The notes beneath the pieces were generated by a model, which was not told the origin of the DNA, made no database searches, and was given only the letters and a program-made list of their open reading frames with translations. From Natronincola ferrireducens (GTDB lineage Bacteria; Bacillota; Clostridia; Peptostreptococcales; Natronincolaceae), in contig NZ_FNFP01000003.1 in assembly GCF_900100845.1 (NCBI RefSeq), forward strand, positions 1 to 64,000: a stretch of 64,000 nt of DNA, given 5' to 3'. This document shows, in pieces, positions 36,418 through 45,048 of the stretch; within the stretch, counting starts at the first letter, position 1; every line of letters begins with the position of its first letter. A program made the position numbers and the translations under genes.

Positions 36418-37812
36418 ATGGATAAATCACAACAACTAGGCGAAGAAAAAGTATTGAAATTGTTATTAAAGTTTTCTGTTCCAGCTATAATAGGTATGCT
36501 GGTAAATGCTTTATATAATGTAGTAGATAGAATATTTATTGGCAATGGTGTAGGTTCCTTAGGAATTGCAGGAATTACTATTGGGTTTCCGATTATGATA
36601 TTTATTATGGCATGTGGAATGCTGATAGGACTTGGTGCTACCTCCCTAATTTCTATTAGATTAGGACAGGACAAGAAGGAAGAATCAGAGTTGATTATGG
36701 GTAATGCAATGGTTTTATTAATTATCATATCTCTCTTCGTATCGGCAATCGGTTTGATTTTTATTGATCCTCTATTGAAGCTTTTAGGAGCAAGTGAAGT
36801 AGTTTTACCCTATGCAAAGGAATATATGCGGATTATTTTGCTTGGTACTGTATTTCAATCCATTGGATTTGGAATGAATAACTTTATTCGTGCTGAAGGA
36901 AATCCTAAGATTGCTATGCTTACCATGTTAATAGGAGCATTATTAAATATGGCTCTAGATCCTCTGTTTATTTTTGTCTTTAACTGGGGAATGCAAGGTG
37001 CAGCTTTAGCTACTATTATTTCCCAGATGGCATCGGCAATATGGGTCCTTTATCATTTCCTTGGAGGAAGAAGTACATTGAAGGTTCGTCTTAAAAATTT
37101 AAAATTGGATTTTGCTACTATAAAGAAAATTATTACACTAGGGTCTGCTCCCTTCGCCATGCAACTGGCGGCCAGTCTGTTGAATGTAATCATGAACAGA
37201 ACATTAACTACCTATGGTGGAGATATTGCTATATCTGGCATGGGAGTAGTAAATAGTATTACGGTCCTTATTCTAATGCCTATCTTTGGGATCAACCAGG
37301 GAGTACAGCCTATTATTGGATATAATTATGGGGCTCAAAAATACGATAGAGTAAAGGAAGCATTAAAATTAGGGATATTAGGTGCAACGATTATTGTACT
37401 TTTAGGATTTATTGGAACTAGACTGTACCCTCAACAAATAGTAGCATTTTTCAACCCTGAGGATGCAGAACTAATTGCCTTTGGAACACGGGCAATAAAA
37501 ATAGCAATGGTATTTTTACCCATAATAGGATTTCAAATTATTTCTGCAAATTACTTCCAAGCAGTGGGTAAGCCAAAACAAGCTGCAGTTCTGAGCTTAT
37601 CAAGACAAGTATTAATTTTAATACCAGCTCTACTCATACTACCTAGATTTTTTGGTTTAGATGGTGCTTTAATGGCAATACCTTTGGCGGATTTGGTTTC
37701 ATCAATTTTAACAGGCATTTCGATTAGGATGGAACTAAAGAATTTAGGGAGACAACACCAGAGAAGCTTTATAAATAAAGGGTATCCTCTAAATCCAAGG
37801 GAAGAAAATTAG
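36418..37812 (+). CDS. MATE-family efflux transporter (second copy)
   Basis: A 464-residue multidrug exporter of the MATE family with twelve predicted helices. It begins LLLKFSVPAIIGMLVNALYN-like, followed by VVDRIFIGNG and, in the second half, GSAPFAMQLAASLLNVI and QPIIGYNYGAQ, the clostridial MepA-type pattern. It is clearly a different paralogue from the copy at 34289. AAAGGAG precedes ATG. It is probably co-transcribed with the marR gene, since no terminator is seen in the 71-base gap. Confidence 0.92.
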   Translation: MDKSQQLGEEKVLKLLLKFSVPAIIGMLVNALYNVVDRIFIGNGVGSLGIAGITIGFPIMIFIMACGMLIGLGATSLISIRLGQDKKEESELIMGNAMVLLIIISLFVSAIGLIFIDPLLKLLGASEVVLPYAKEYMRIILLGTVFQSIGFGMNNFIRAEGNPKIAMLTMLIGALLNMALDPLFIFVFNWGMQGAALATIISQMASAIWVLYHFLGGRSTLKVRLKNLKLDFATIKKIITLGSAPFAMQLAASLLNVIMNRTLTTYGGDIAISGMGVVNSITVLILMPIFGINQGVQPIIGYNYGAQKYDRVKEALKLGILGATIIVLLGFIGTRLYPQQIVAFFNPEDAELIAFGTRAIKIAMVFLPIIGFQIISANYFQAVGKPKQAAVLSLSRQVLILIPALLILPRFFGLDGALMAIPLADLVSSILTGISIRMELKNLGRQHQRSFINKGYPLNPREEN

Positions 37813-38113
37813 ACTTATAAAGCTGACATCTTAAAATTCCATAATAGTGGAGTAATTTCATTAATCTTCAAGGATAGGTTTTAGTCAAAGAAACACTTGG
37901 TAGGAGAGTTTATATTTAAAAAACAATTTTTCACATAGATTCATAACAAAGAGGGTGGCCAATACAGATAAGGATACTTTAAATATTTTAGAGGAAAATA
38001 TTAATAAATTTGTACAATTAATGAATAAAACTTGAATTGTTGATCATTAAACTTAAGGAAATACCTGGCTTTGAGGCCATAAACCCATGAGATAAAAATA
38101 TAAAAAAATAACC
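37813..38113. other. intergenic, no gene recognised
   Basis: An AT-rich spacer. A 26-codon GTG frame at 37955 (MANTDKDTLNILEEN) ends at TGA and may be a gene relic; no family was recognised. Confidence 0.3.
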
Positions 38114-38142
38114 TTGTATTTTTGAAAAATTTGTCTTATAAT
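38114..38142 (+). promoter_or_regulatory. promoter of the decarboxylase gene
   Basis: TTGTAT (38114-38119) and TATAAT (38137-38142) are separated by exactly 17 bases, placing the transcript start near 38149 and giving a leader of about 110 bases. Confidence 0.7.
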
Positions 38143-38185
38143 TGTTTAAGAAATTCAAATAATAAAAGCCTGATGAGCGCTCTGC

Positions 38186-38226
38186 AAAAGCCCAAAACTA
38201 ATGCAACGAAGTAGGGGCTTTTTTTC
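38186..38226 (+). terminator. hairpin terminator or attenuator in the decarboxylase leader
   Basis: AAAAGCCC (38186-38193) pairs with GGGCTTTT (38215-38222), followed by more T. It lies inside the leader, after the predicted start site and before the coding start at 38261, so full termination here would silence the gene. An upstream self-complementary GAGCGCTC (38175-38182) and AAAAGCC (about 38164-38170) could form an alternative pairing. Confidence 0.65.
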
Positions 38227-38260
38227 TTGAACTAAAACAAGGAAAGGCTGGTGTTGATTT

Positions 38261-39754
38261 ATGTTTAAATTTGATCAAACAAAAACTCCATTATTTGATG
38301 CTCTATTGGAGTATGTAAATAATGATACAATACCCTTCCATGTACCAGGGCATAAAAAGGGACAGGGAATGGTAGACAGGTTTAAGGACTTTATTGGAAC
38401 CAATGTAATGTCAATTGATGTTACTGTATTTAAACAGGTTGATAGCCTTCATAAACCAACTGGTGTCATAAAGGAAGCTCAACAGCTTGCTGCTGATGCA
38501 AACAATGCTGACCATACCTTTTTTTGCGTTCATGGCACTTCAGGAGCTATTCAGGCTATGATCATGAGTGTTGTCAAAGAAGGAGATAAAATTATTGTTC
38601 CTAGAAATGTGCATAAGTCAGTCACTGCTGGCATTATATTAAGTGGTGCTATGCCCGTATATATGCAACCGGAAATTGATAGGAATATAGGAGTGGCCCT
38701 TAATGTTACTCCTGAAACTGTTAAAACAGCATTAGAGCAAAATAGAGATGCTAAGGCTGTTCTAATTATTAACCCAACCTATTATGGGGTTTCAACAGAT
38801 ATTGAAAGGATCGCCGATATTGTCCACAGTTATGGTATTCCCTTAATCGTGGACGAAGCCCATGGACCACATCTACATTTTAATAACAAACTTCCTATAT
38901 CGGCTATGGATGCAGGTGCAGATATATGTGCTCAAAGCACCCATAAAATCATTGGCTCTTTAACCCAGAGCTCTATGCTACAGGTGAGGGAAGGATTTGT
39001 AGATGTCAACAGGGTTAAGACGGTTATGAGTCTACTACAAACCACAAGTCCATCCTATATTCTCTTAGCTTCTCTAGATGCTGCAAGAATGCAAATGGCA
39101 ACTGAGGGAAAAGAACTATTAGATGAAACCATTGAGTTATCTAAATATGCTAGAAAGGAAATCAACAATATTGATGGATTCCTTTGCTTTGGGGAAGAGA
39201 TTATAGGGACAGAAGGTGCCTACGACTTTGATCCAACAAAGATAACAATTACATGTAAAAACCTTGGTATTTCCGGTCATGAGCTTGAAAGGATTCTTGC
39301 TGAAAAGTACTTTATTCAGCCGGAAATGTCGGATTTATATAACATCCTCTGTGTATTTTCTATAGGAGATACACGGGAAAAAATAGATGCATTACTATCT
39401 GCCCTAAGGGAAATAAGCAAGATATATAGTAGTGATAATAGAAATAAAATAGACATCATTGATATTCCTAAGATTCCCTTAAGAATCCTATCTCCAAGAG
39501 ATGCTATTAATGGCAATACTGTTTCTGTGGCTTTAGCAGATAGTGTGGGGGAAATTAGTGGAGAATTTTTAATGGCCTATCCTCCAGGAATTCCAGTGCT
39601 TTGTCCTGGTGAAATCATTACTGATGAAATTGTGGAATATATAGAGACCCTTAAAGATGCGGGACTGTATGTTCAAGGAACCGATGATCCAGAGGTTAAC
39701 TTTATCAAAATAGTAAGTGACGATAGTCATTTAAATATGATAACATCTGCATAA
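38261..39754 (+). CDS. Orn/Lys/Arg decarboxylase, PLP-dependent
   Basis: A 497-residue fold-type I decarboxylase of the short clostridial/Bacillus type (SpeA/YaaO-like). It starts TPLFDALLEY, IPFHVPGHKKG, and has VHGTSGAIQAMI, the PLP-pocket VDEAHGPHLHF and the Schiff-base lysine in QSTHKIIGSLTQSS. The C-terminal domain (VSVALADSVGEIS, YPPGIPVLCPGE) is complete. It makes agmatine, cadaverine or putrescine; the sequence does not decide which. The usual EARLY-sporulation or polyamine neighbours are absent. It is monocistronic, with a promoter, a possible attenuator and a strong terminator. Confidence 0.92.
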   Translation: MFKFDQTKTPLFDALLEYVNNDTIPFHVPGHKKGQGMVDRFKDFIGTNVMSIDVTVFKQVDSLHKPTGVIKEAQQLAADANNADHTFFCVHGTSGAIQAMIMSVVKEGDKIIVPRNVHKSVTAGIILSGAMPVYMQPEIDRNIGVALNVTPETVKTALEQNRDAKAVLIINPTYYGVSTDIERIADIVHSYGIPLIVDEAHGPHLHFNNKLPISAMDAGADICAQSTHKIIGSLTQSSMLQVREGFVDVNRVKTVMSLLQTTSPSYILLASLDAARMQMATEGKELLDETIELSKYARKEINNIDGFLCFGEEIIGTEGAYDFDPTKITITCKNLGISGHELERILAEKYFIQPEMSDLYNILCVFSIGDTREKIDALLSALREISKIYSSDNRNKIDIIDIPKIPLRILSPRDAINGNTVSVALADSVGEISGEFLMAYPPGIPVLCPGEIITDEIVEYIETLKDAGLYVQGTDDPEVNFIKIVSDDSHLNMITSA

Positions 39755-39761
39755 GGACAAA

Positions 39762-39802
39762 AAGGAGCGGTTTTAATAGATATACTATCAAAACCGCTCC
39801 TT
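39762..39802. terminator. terminator after the decarboxylase gene
   Basis: AAGGAGCGGTTTT (39762-39774) pairs perfectly with 39790-39802. Confidence 0.75.
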
Positions 39803-39839
39803 ATATTGTATATAGGTAAATTTGGATTATTTATGGAAG

Positions 39840-40010
39840 GGCTATGTTAAAGATAGATGTTGAGGTTGTATGAATAGAGTCATGACAAGATACGGAGTGA
39901 TTGTCACTCTGAGCATAGGGAAGAGTCTTAGATCCTTCGGGTCCCTCAGGATGACAGAATGCAAGAATTCATACAATGCTAAAATCAACAGTAGTTTTTA
40001 ACAGAGTCTA
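39840..40010 (+). repeat. MITE-like dispersed repeat, copy A, interrupted by a second element
   Basis: The left end GGCTATGTTAAAGATAGATG and the right end (AATCAACAGTAG to AACAGAGTCTA) match copies at 50375 (reverse) and 54348. The ends form an imperfect terminal inverted repeat of about 25 bp (TGTTAAA, TTGATT). The centre is longer than in the others because of a nested palindrome at about 39902-39956. There is no coding capacity. Confidence 0.8.
39902..39956. repeat. nested palindromic REP-like element
   Basis: TGTCACTCTGAG and CTCAGGATGACA face each other with GGAAGAGTCTTAGATCCTTC between them. This resembles a palindromic repeat found widely in bacterial genomes (forms of TGTCATTCTGAGCG to AGGATGACA). 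It splits copy A of the MITE-like repeat. Confidence 0.6.
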
Positions 40011-40041
40011 TGAAAAATAGAGATAATTATAAATGATAGTA

Positions 40042-41169
40042 TTAATAATGAACCCTTACTAACCCAAATTTTATGCCTTTATTACTCCAGCCTAAGTCCC
40101 AGGGAACTCTGTAACGATCTGAGTTATGGGAGTTCACTAAAGGATAACCCTTTGAATCAAATCCAGTAACAACAGAGATATGGGTAACCTTCTCTTGTTT
40201 CTCGTAGGCTATATAATCCCCAGGTAAAAGCTTATAGGAAGATGCCAAGACTTTATCATAGGTCCCATGAGCAATGACAGAACCTCTGCCACTACTCCTC
40301 ATGTAGCTGTTGAAGGCACGGGCATTTACCCAAGCCTTACTTCCTGCCCCCTTCTCATAATTCCATGTGGAATTCTTTTTAAATTTTCCAGCTTCATATA
40401 ATATTTGGGAAGCAAAGTTAGCACAGTCCCCTCCTTGATAATTATAATTTTTATACTTATAATTATATCTATAACCAAATTCTGGAAATACAGCAGCACC
40501 ACAGTATTGATCTGCATAGACCACGACAGCTATCCGCTTTTCGCTGAGGTCTGACAAATCCTTCGGCTCCCCTGATAGGATAAGCTGTCTTATGGTTTCT
40601 TCCGAAATCTCATCTAAATCTAAAGAATCAGCGAAGGGATCTGTATACCATTCCCTAGTAATAACCCATGTATCCTCCTTTGGCATCAAATCTAACGAAT
40701 GGTATGTGCCGGTTCTGAAGGAATTATATACTTCAGGTGTATCAATATATACATACTGATACTCTGTGGAAACAGCCAGGTTTATGGCAAAACCATCCCC
40801 CTTTTCCTTTACACTTTTTACCACAACATGAGAATTAATATTTTTAAACTCTACCCCCTGCTTATCAGACCAATTATGGAAGTACTTCATTTTTTTAAAA
40901 TCGTGTTCATAGGCCCATAATCCATTTCTCACATCTTTGTCATAGAGACAGCTTAAAAGTTCTACATCCCCTTCTAATAGAGCTTTATTTCGCTGATGAA
41001 ATACTTGCTGCATCTTTAGTGTCAACCTATTATTTAAATTTTCATCTATAAACACAGAAGAGGTTTTATTAAGTTGACCCCATAAATAAAGACCTACTCC
41101 ACTAATTATTAAGAAGCCTATAAGCAACAGAATAATTTTAACTTTTCGTAATCTAAGGATAATTACCAT
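40042..41169 (-). CDS. exported Amidase_6 domain protein
   Basis: A 375-residue protein with one N-terminal membrane segment (IILLLIGFLIISGVGLYLW). A middle region of about 150 residues resembles an NTF2/cystatin-like domain (MQQVFHQRNKALLEGD, LYDKDVRNGLWAYEHD). The C-terminal Amidase_6 domain is marked by YQGGDCANFASQILYEAG (catalytic Cys), KVTHISVVTGFD (His) and NSHNSDRY. Such proteins are predicted wall or peptide amidases of spore-formers. GGAGGG lies about seven bases before the start. It is monocistronic, downstream of a repeat element. Confidence 0.88.
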   Translation of the reverse strand: MVIILRLRKVKIILLLIGFLIISGVGLYLWGQLNKTSSVFIDENLNNRLTLKMQQVFHQRNKALLEGDVELLSCLYDKDVRNGLWAYEHDFKKMKYFHNWSDKQGVEFKNINSHVVVKSVKEKGDGFAINLAVSTEYQYVYIDTPEVYNSFRTGTYHSLDLMPKEDTWVITREWYTDPFADSLDLDEISEETIRQLILSGEPKDLSDLSEKRIAVVVYADQYCGAAVFPEFGYRYNYKYKNYNYQGGDCANFASQILYEAGKFKKNSTWNYEKGAGSKAWVNARAFNSYMRSSGRGSVIAHGTYDKVLASSYKLLPGDYIAYEKQEKVTHISVVTGFDSKGYPLVNSHNSDRYRVPWDLGWSNKGIKFGLVRVHY

Positions 41170-41328
41170 GTTATTCCCTCCAAAACTTACTCATAGGAAT
41201 ATATGTAAAAAAACCAAGTCCTATTCCCTAAGTCATCAATTTTTATTATCTAAAATTATTTTAAATAAGAAAAAAATATAGAAAATCCTCATAGATATAG
41301 GAACTATGAGGATTAGGAAAGAAGTACA

Positions 41329-41628
41329 TTAGCTTTTCATATGTTCAATACAATTTTGCCTGCATTCCCAACTACAAAAATAATGGATTATGTCACCCTC
41401 TACAATCTGATAGGCTTTGGTTTTCGGTACATAGATTTGACAAATCTGATCAAAGACCATCTCAACAGCTACTTCTTTTTGATCTTCTTCAGGGAATTTT
41501 TTTATAGGATCTATAGTTTCTTCTGTTTGTCTTTTTCTAAATCTTAACGTAAGAATAGTATTTAAAATAACTCTAACAATCCAAAAAACTAGGAAAAATC
41601 TAAACATACTTGTAATCAAATCCATCAT
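41329..41628 (-). CDS. small membrane-anchored protein with TRASH/YHS-like metal motif
   Basis: A 99-residue protein with one N-terminal helix (MFRFFLVFWIVRVILNTIL). A charged linker leads to a C-terminal segment with spaced Cys/His (FDQICQIYVP, then IIHYFCSWECRQNCIEHM). That spacing resembles TRASH/YHS-type metal-binding domains, which handle copper or other soft metals. The function is unknown. The start is set at 41628 by GGAGGTGG; an open extension to 41655 is unsupported. Confidence 0.65.
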   Translation of the reverse strand: MMDLITSMFRFFLVFWIVRVILNTILTLRFRKRQTEETIDPIKKFPEEDQKEVAVEMVFDQICQIYVPKTKAYQIVEGDIIHYFCSWECRQNCIEHMKS

Positions 41629-41934
41629 AATCCACCTCCACCATAAGATTTCCAAAATTTAAAATCCCTAGAAAACTACAATCTTCAGTTTTCTAGAGGA
41701 ATTATATAGGTTATACTAGATTTACTACATATACTTATTATAACCGTTAATTCTAAACTATAGATAAATAAAATCTTAAATATTTATGAAATTATGGAGA
41801 GGTAATCATAGATTTTATAGAAATTTAAGAAATACTTTATAGGGAGTTTAGAGTCATTATATATAATAGAGTCATGAAAATAAAATGCAGAAAACAATCG
41901 GCAATTTTTTCGTAGGGAAGGAGAAACATCAGGG
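41629..41934. other. intergenic, no gene recognised
   Basis: An AT-rich spacer between divergent units. An imperfect hairpin around 41665-41697 (CTAGAAAACT and AGTTTTCTAG) lies on the side of the small membrane-protein gene. Confidence 0.35.
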
Positions 41935-42319
41935 ATGTCCATAAAATTCAGACTAGTGCTATCCTATATAGCTATGCTTTTGGTACCTATTGTTTTAACG
42001 ATTATAGTAGGTATATTTGCTGGGGCCTACTATATTGTGGCAGGGAGCATCATTAAACCATTAAATAAGCTGAAGGATTCAGCCAATAAGATACGAGAGG
42101 GGGAATTGGATTTCGAGATAAAATTCAATGCTAAAGATGAAATAGGGGAACTATCCTATGCCTTTGAAGAGATGCGAAAAAGATTAAAGAACTCCATAGG
42201 TATACAGGTACAATATGAAGAAAATAGAAAAGAACTTTTTTCTAACATATCCCATGACTTAAAAACACCCATAACAACTATATAAAGGATATGTTGAAGG
42301 AATTAGGGATGGTGTTGCT
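41935..42319 (+). pseudogene. histidine kinase, truncated and frameshifted
   Basis: The 5' part of a membrane histidine kinase. A helix (FRLVLSYIAMLLVPIVLTI) is joined almost directly to a second hydrophobic stretch and a HAMP domain (IIKPLNKLKDSANKIREGEL), so the outer sensor loop looks deleted. The phospho-acceptor region [13 protein letters not shown] ends in a stop at 42283. Skipping one inserted base lets it continue [12 protein letters not shown], the normal HisKA sequence, up to 42319. There the frame runs straight into RND transporter sequence. No ATPase domain remains. Confidence 0.85.
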
Positions 42320-43546
42320 TCTGTAAACATATCTGGAGATTACACCAATGAGATACAAATTAAAACCAATGAACAGAGATTAGAAGGATATGGGTTAAAT
42401 ATGGGGGAATTTCGTTCTATAGATGAAATTAAAGAAATGCCACTAACTCTACCTACTGGCAGTATCATTCCCTTAAAGGAAGTTGCTGAGGTAGAGTTAA
42501 CCCATGGGGATATAAATACAATTTCAAGAGTGAATGGGAAGAATAGCATCAATGTAGCTATACAAAAACAATCTTTAAGTAATACTGTACAGGTGGCAAA
42601 TTTAATTCATGCTGAAATAGAAGATTTACAGAGGGAATATACTCAAATAGAAATTAATACGGTCCTGGATCAGTCTACTTTTATTACTCAGGCAATCGAT
42701 AATGTGTTTAAAAATGCTGTTTTTGGCGCATTACTAGCTATTGCTATTCTGCACCTATTTTTAAGGAACATTAGAACTACTTTAATTATAGGGACCTCTA
42801 TCCCTATTTCCGTTATTGCCACTTTTATATTGTTATATTTCAATAATATTACTTTAAATCTAATGACCTTAGGGGGCTTGGCTTTAGGAATAGGTATGCT
42901 GGTGGATAATGCTATTGTTGTGCTAGAAGATATTTATAGATTTAGAACAGAAGGATACTCTAGAAAAGAAGCTGCTATTAAAGGGGCATCGGAGGTAGGG
43001 GTAACGGTTACAGCATCTACCTTAACGACGATAGCAGTGTTTGTTCCAATCACTTTTGTTGGAGGTATAACCTCTACAATTTTTAGAGAGCTAGCCATGA
43101 CAGTTACTTTGTCGCTTTTGGCGTCCCTACTAGTATCCTTGACCTTGATTCCCATGCTTTCCTCTAAGATTCTAAAGGTAACCATAGGGATAATTATGTT
43201 GGCAGGGATTGTTGTAAACAATGTTATTGTATTGGTAGACTATATTAATACTCTAAGAATAGAAGGGAAGGATAGGAATGCTGCTATCACAACGACGGGA
43301 CCTATAAGACTAAGACCTATTATGATGACTACTTCAACAACTGATTTAGGACTATTGCCCGTAGCCATAGGTATAGGAGAAGGAGCAGAGATTCAATCTC
43401 CTATGGCTACGGTGGTTATAGGAGCGCTATTACTATCAACCCTATTGACTCTTGTACTGATACCAGTGGTTTATACGTTAACAGATGATTTTGCAACAGC
43501 TGCAAAAAATAAATTTACAAGAACCAAAGAAGAAGCTACAAGTTAA
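42311..43546 (+). pseudogene. RND efflux pump remnant with two large deletions
   Basis: About 410 codons of an AcrB-type pump of more than 1000 residues. It begins [17 protein letters not shown] inside the N-terminal porter domain; the first part (TM1 and about 150 residues) is missing. Helices 2-6 follow, with the motif [19 protein letters not shown]. At about 43170, IPMLSSKIL jumps in frame to [20 protein letters not shown], which belongs to helices 10-11 of the C-terminal half, so the second periplasmic domain is gone. The end ([10 protein letters not shown]) is normal. Without porter domains it cannot work as a pump, though the frame stays open. Confidence 0.85.
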
Positions 43547-43581
43547 AAACATTCTTTTTCATAGATAGAAATTCGAGAGAA

Positions 43582-43622
43582 CCACCACAAGATACACAAA
43601 CTGCTGGTGGATTTTCTTTTTA
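43582..43622 (+). terminator. terminator after the RND remnant
   Basis: CCACCA (43582-43587) pairs with TGGTGG (43605-43610), followed by ATTTTCTTTTT. Confidence 0.6.
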
Positions 43623-43699
43623 GGTAGGGGATTATTAAAGGTTGCAAAACCCTATGAAAAATAGGTATAGTAGTATTAGAGGACAGGGAGGTTAGAAGA

Positions 43700-44179
43700 A
43701 TGGAAAGAGTCAATAAAATTATGGAGCATCCTCAATATCAAGTAAACCTTAAAAAAAATATAACAGCAGAAAAAGATCGCACCTTCTGTCGCCATAATCT
43801 TCAACATTTTTTAGATGTAGCAAGGGTAGGATATATCATAGCCTTGGAAAAGAACATGGAGGTAGAAAAGGAACAGTTGTATGCCGCAGCCCTTCTCCAT
43901 GACATTGGTCGATGGAAACAGTACATTGATGGAAGTGATCATGCCATCATAAGTGGAGAAATAGCAAAAATTATATTAGAGGAATGTAGCTTTACAGAAG
44001 AAGAAGTAACAGCTATTGTAGAGGCTATTCGGAAACATCGAAAAGGAGAAAATTTGAAAACATCATTAGATATAGCCCTATATGAAGGGGACAAGCAATC
44101 CCGCCTATGCATAGATTGTATAGCGATAGATGATTGCAAAAGATTTTACCAACATAAAAAGCCTAGTTTTAAATATTGA
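43700..44179 (+). CDS. HD-domain phosphohydrolase
   Basis: A 159-residue cytosolic HD protein. The metal ligands are visible: His in FCRHNLQHFLDVAR, the HD pair in AALLHDIGRWKQY, a later His (GSDHAIISGE) and Asp in SLDIALYEGDKQSRL. A small Cys cluster (CIDCIAIDDCKRF) is near the end. Related proteins hydrolyse nucleotide or other phosphate esters; the substrate here is unknown. Cytosolic, single gene. The start has GACAGGGAGG upstream. Confidence 0.85.
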   Translation: MERVNKIMEHPQYQVNLKKNITAEKDRTFCRHNLQHFLDVARVGYIIALEKNMEVEKEQLYAAALLHDIGRWKQYIDGSDHAIISGEIAKIILEECSFTEEEVTAIVEAIRKHRKGENLKTSLDIALYEGDKQSRLCIDCIAIDDCKRFYQHKKPSFKY

Positions 44180-44356
44180 AGGTATTTTTTACTATATAAA
44201 TCTATATTTGGCAATAAATTGTTAAAAATTTATCTTTTTGAAAATCACAGTAAATTCAGTTGTGCAAACTAGTGTTTTCAAAGGTTTTATCCTTTAGCAT
44301 TAGAGAATTTATTATAAAACAACTTTGTTTTATATCTTTCTTCTCAGGATTTTGGT

Positions 44357-44386
44357 TTGACGTTTTCCTTCAACTACGTGTATAAT
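44357..44386 (+). promoter_or_regulatory. promoter of the pab-fol operon
   Basis: TTGACG (44357-44362) and TATAAT (44381-44386) lie 18 bases apart, and the start is expected near 44393. No further promoter or terminator is seen until the end of the eight-gene unit. Confidence 0.75.
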
Positions 44387-44448
44387 TTAGTTGGAGAAAG
44401 TTGATGAAATTTGTAGTTACTCTTATAAAAAATAAAGGGGTGAGGAAT

Positions 44449-45048
44449 TTGATACTAATGATTGACAACTATGATTCCTTTACTTATAATTTGACACAAT
44501 ATTTATCTTGTTTAAAGGAAGAAATTTTAGTTTATAGAAATGACTGTATTACGCTAGATGAGATCGAGACTTTAAATCCTGAAATAATTATACTGTCTCC
44601 TGGACCATGTACGCCTAATGAAGCAGGGATATGTATAGATGTAGTTCATAGATTTAAAGGAAAGATACCTATCTTAGGGATATGTCTTGGGCACCAAACA
44701 ATAGGACAAGTATTTGGTGGTAAGGTTATTAAGGCTATAGAGCCAGTCCATGGCAAGGTACATCCTATTCATCATACCAACCAAGGGGTATTTGAAGGAT
44801 TAAAAAACCCTTTAAAGGTTACCAGATATCATTCTTTGGTGGTAGAAAAGGAAAGTCTACCCGAATGCTTTGAAATTACTGCAGAAACAAATGAAGGCGA
44901 GATAATGGGAATAAGGCATAAGGAATATATGATTGAAGGAGTACAATTTCACCCAGAAGCCATTCTTACAGAGATGGGGATGGAGCTTTTAAATAATTTT
45001 TTAATAGCGACACGAAAACAATATGAGCAGGTGAAAAAATGCGTATAG
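44449..45048 (+). CDS. pabA: aminodeoxychorismate synthase glutaminase subunit (PabA/TrpG)
   Basis: A 199-residue class I glutamine amidotransferase that supplies ammonia to PabB. The triad is intact: Cys in GICLGHQTIGQ, and His and Glu in GVQFHPEAILTE. The oxyanion-site SPGPCTPNEAG is present. The TTG start at 44449 was chosen because it gives the family's usual beginning (MILMIDNYDSFTYNL) and lies behind GGGGTGAGG; longer in-frame starts are not supported. It heads the folate operon and overlaps pabB by ten bases, so the two subunits are translationally linked. It may also serve anthranilate synthase, a known dual use. Confidence 0.93.
   Translation: MILMIDNYDSFTYNLTQYLSCLKEEILVYRNDCITLDEIETLNPEIIILSPGPCTPNEAGICIDVVHRFKGKIPILGICLGHQTIGQVFGGKVIKAIEPVHGKVHPIHHTNQGVFEGLKNPLKVTRYHSLVVEKESLPECFEITAETNEGEIMGIRHKEYMIEGVQFHPEAILTEMGMELLNNFLIATRKQYEQVKKCV

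Noticed and set aside
36402-36728. Minus-strand frame at the start of the second MATE gene
   Set aside because: Antisense shadow of a conserved membrane protein; no ribosome site.
37955-38050. A short GTG frame with an in-frame TGA, considered as another selenoprotein
   Set aside because: Only four codons follow the TGA, there is no CxxC-like or other redox context, and no SECIS-like hairpin follows.
38143-38260. A lysine or guanidine riboswitch in the decarboxylase leader
   Set aside because: The leader is far too short for a lysine riboswitch, and the paired ACGR loops of guanidine-II are not present.
42401-43546. The RND frame considered as a novel short transporter
   Set aside because: Both ends of the retained parts align with a normal RND pump with large pieces missing, and it is fused to a broken kinase, so decay is the simpler reading.
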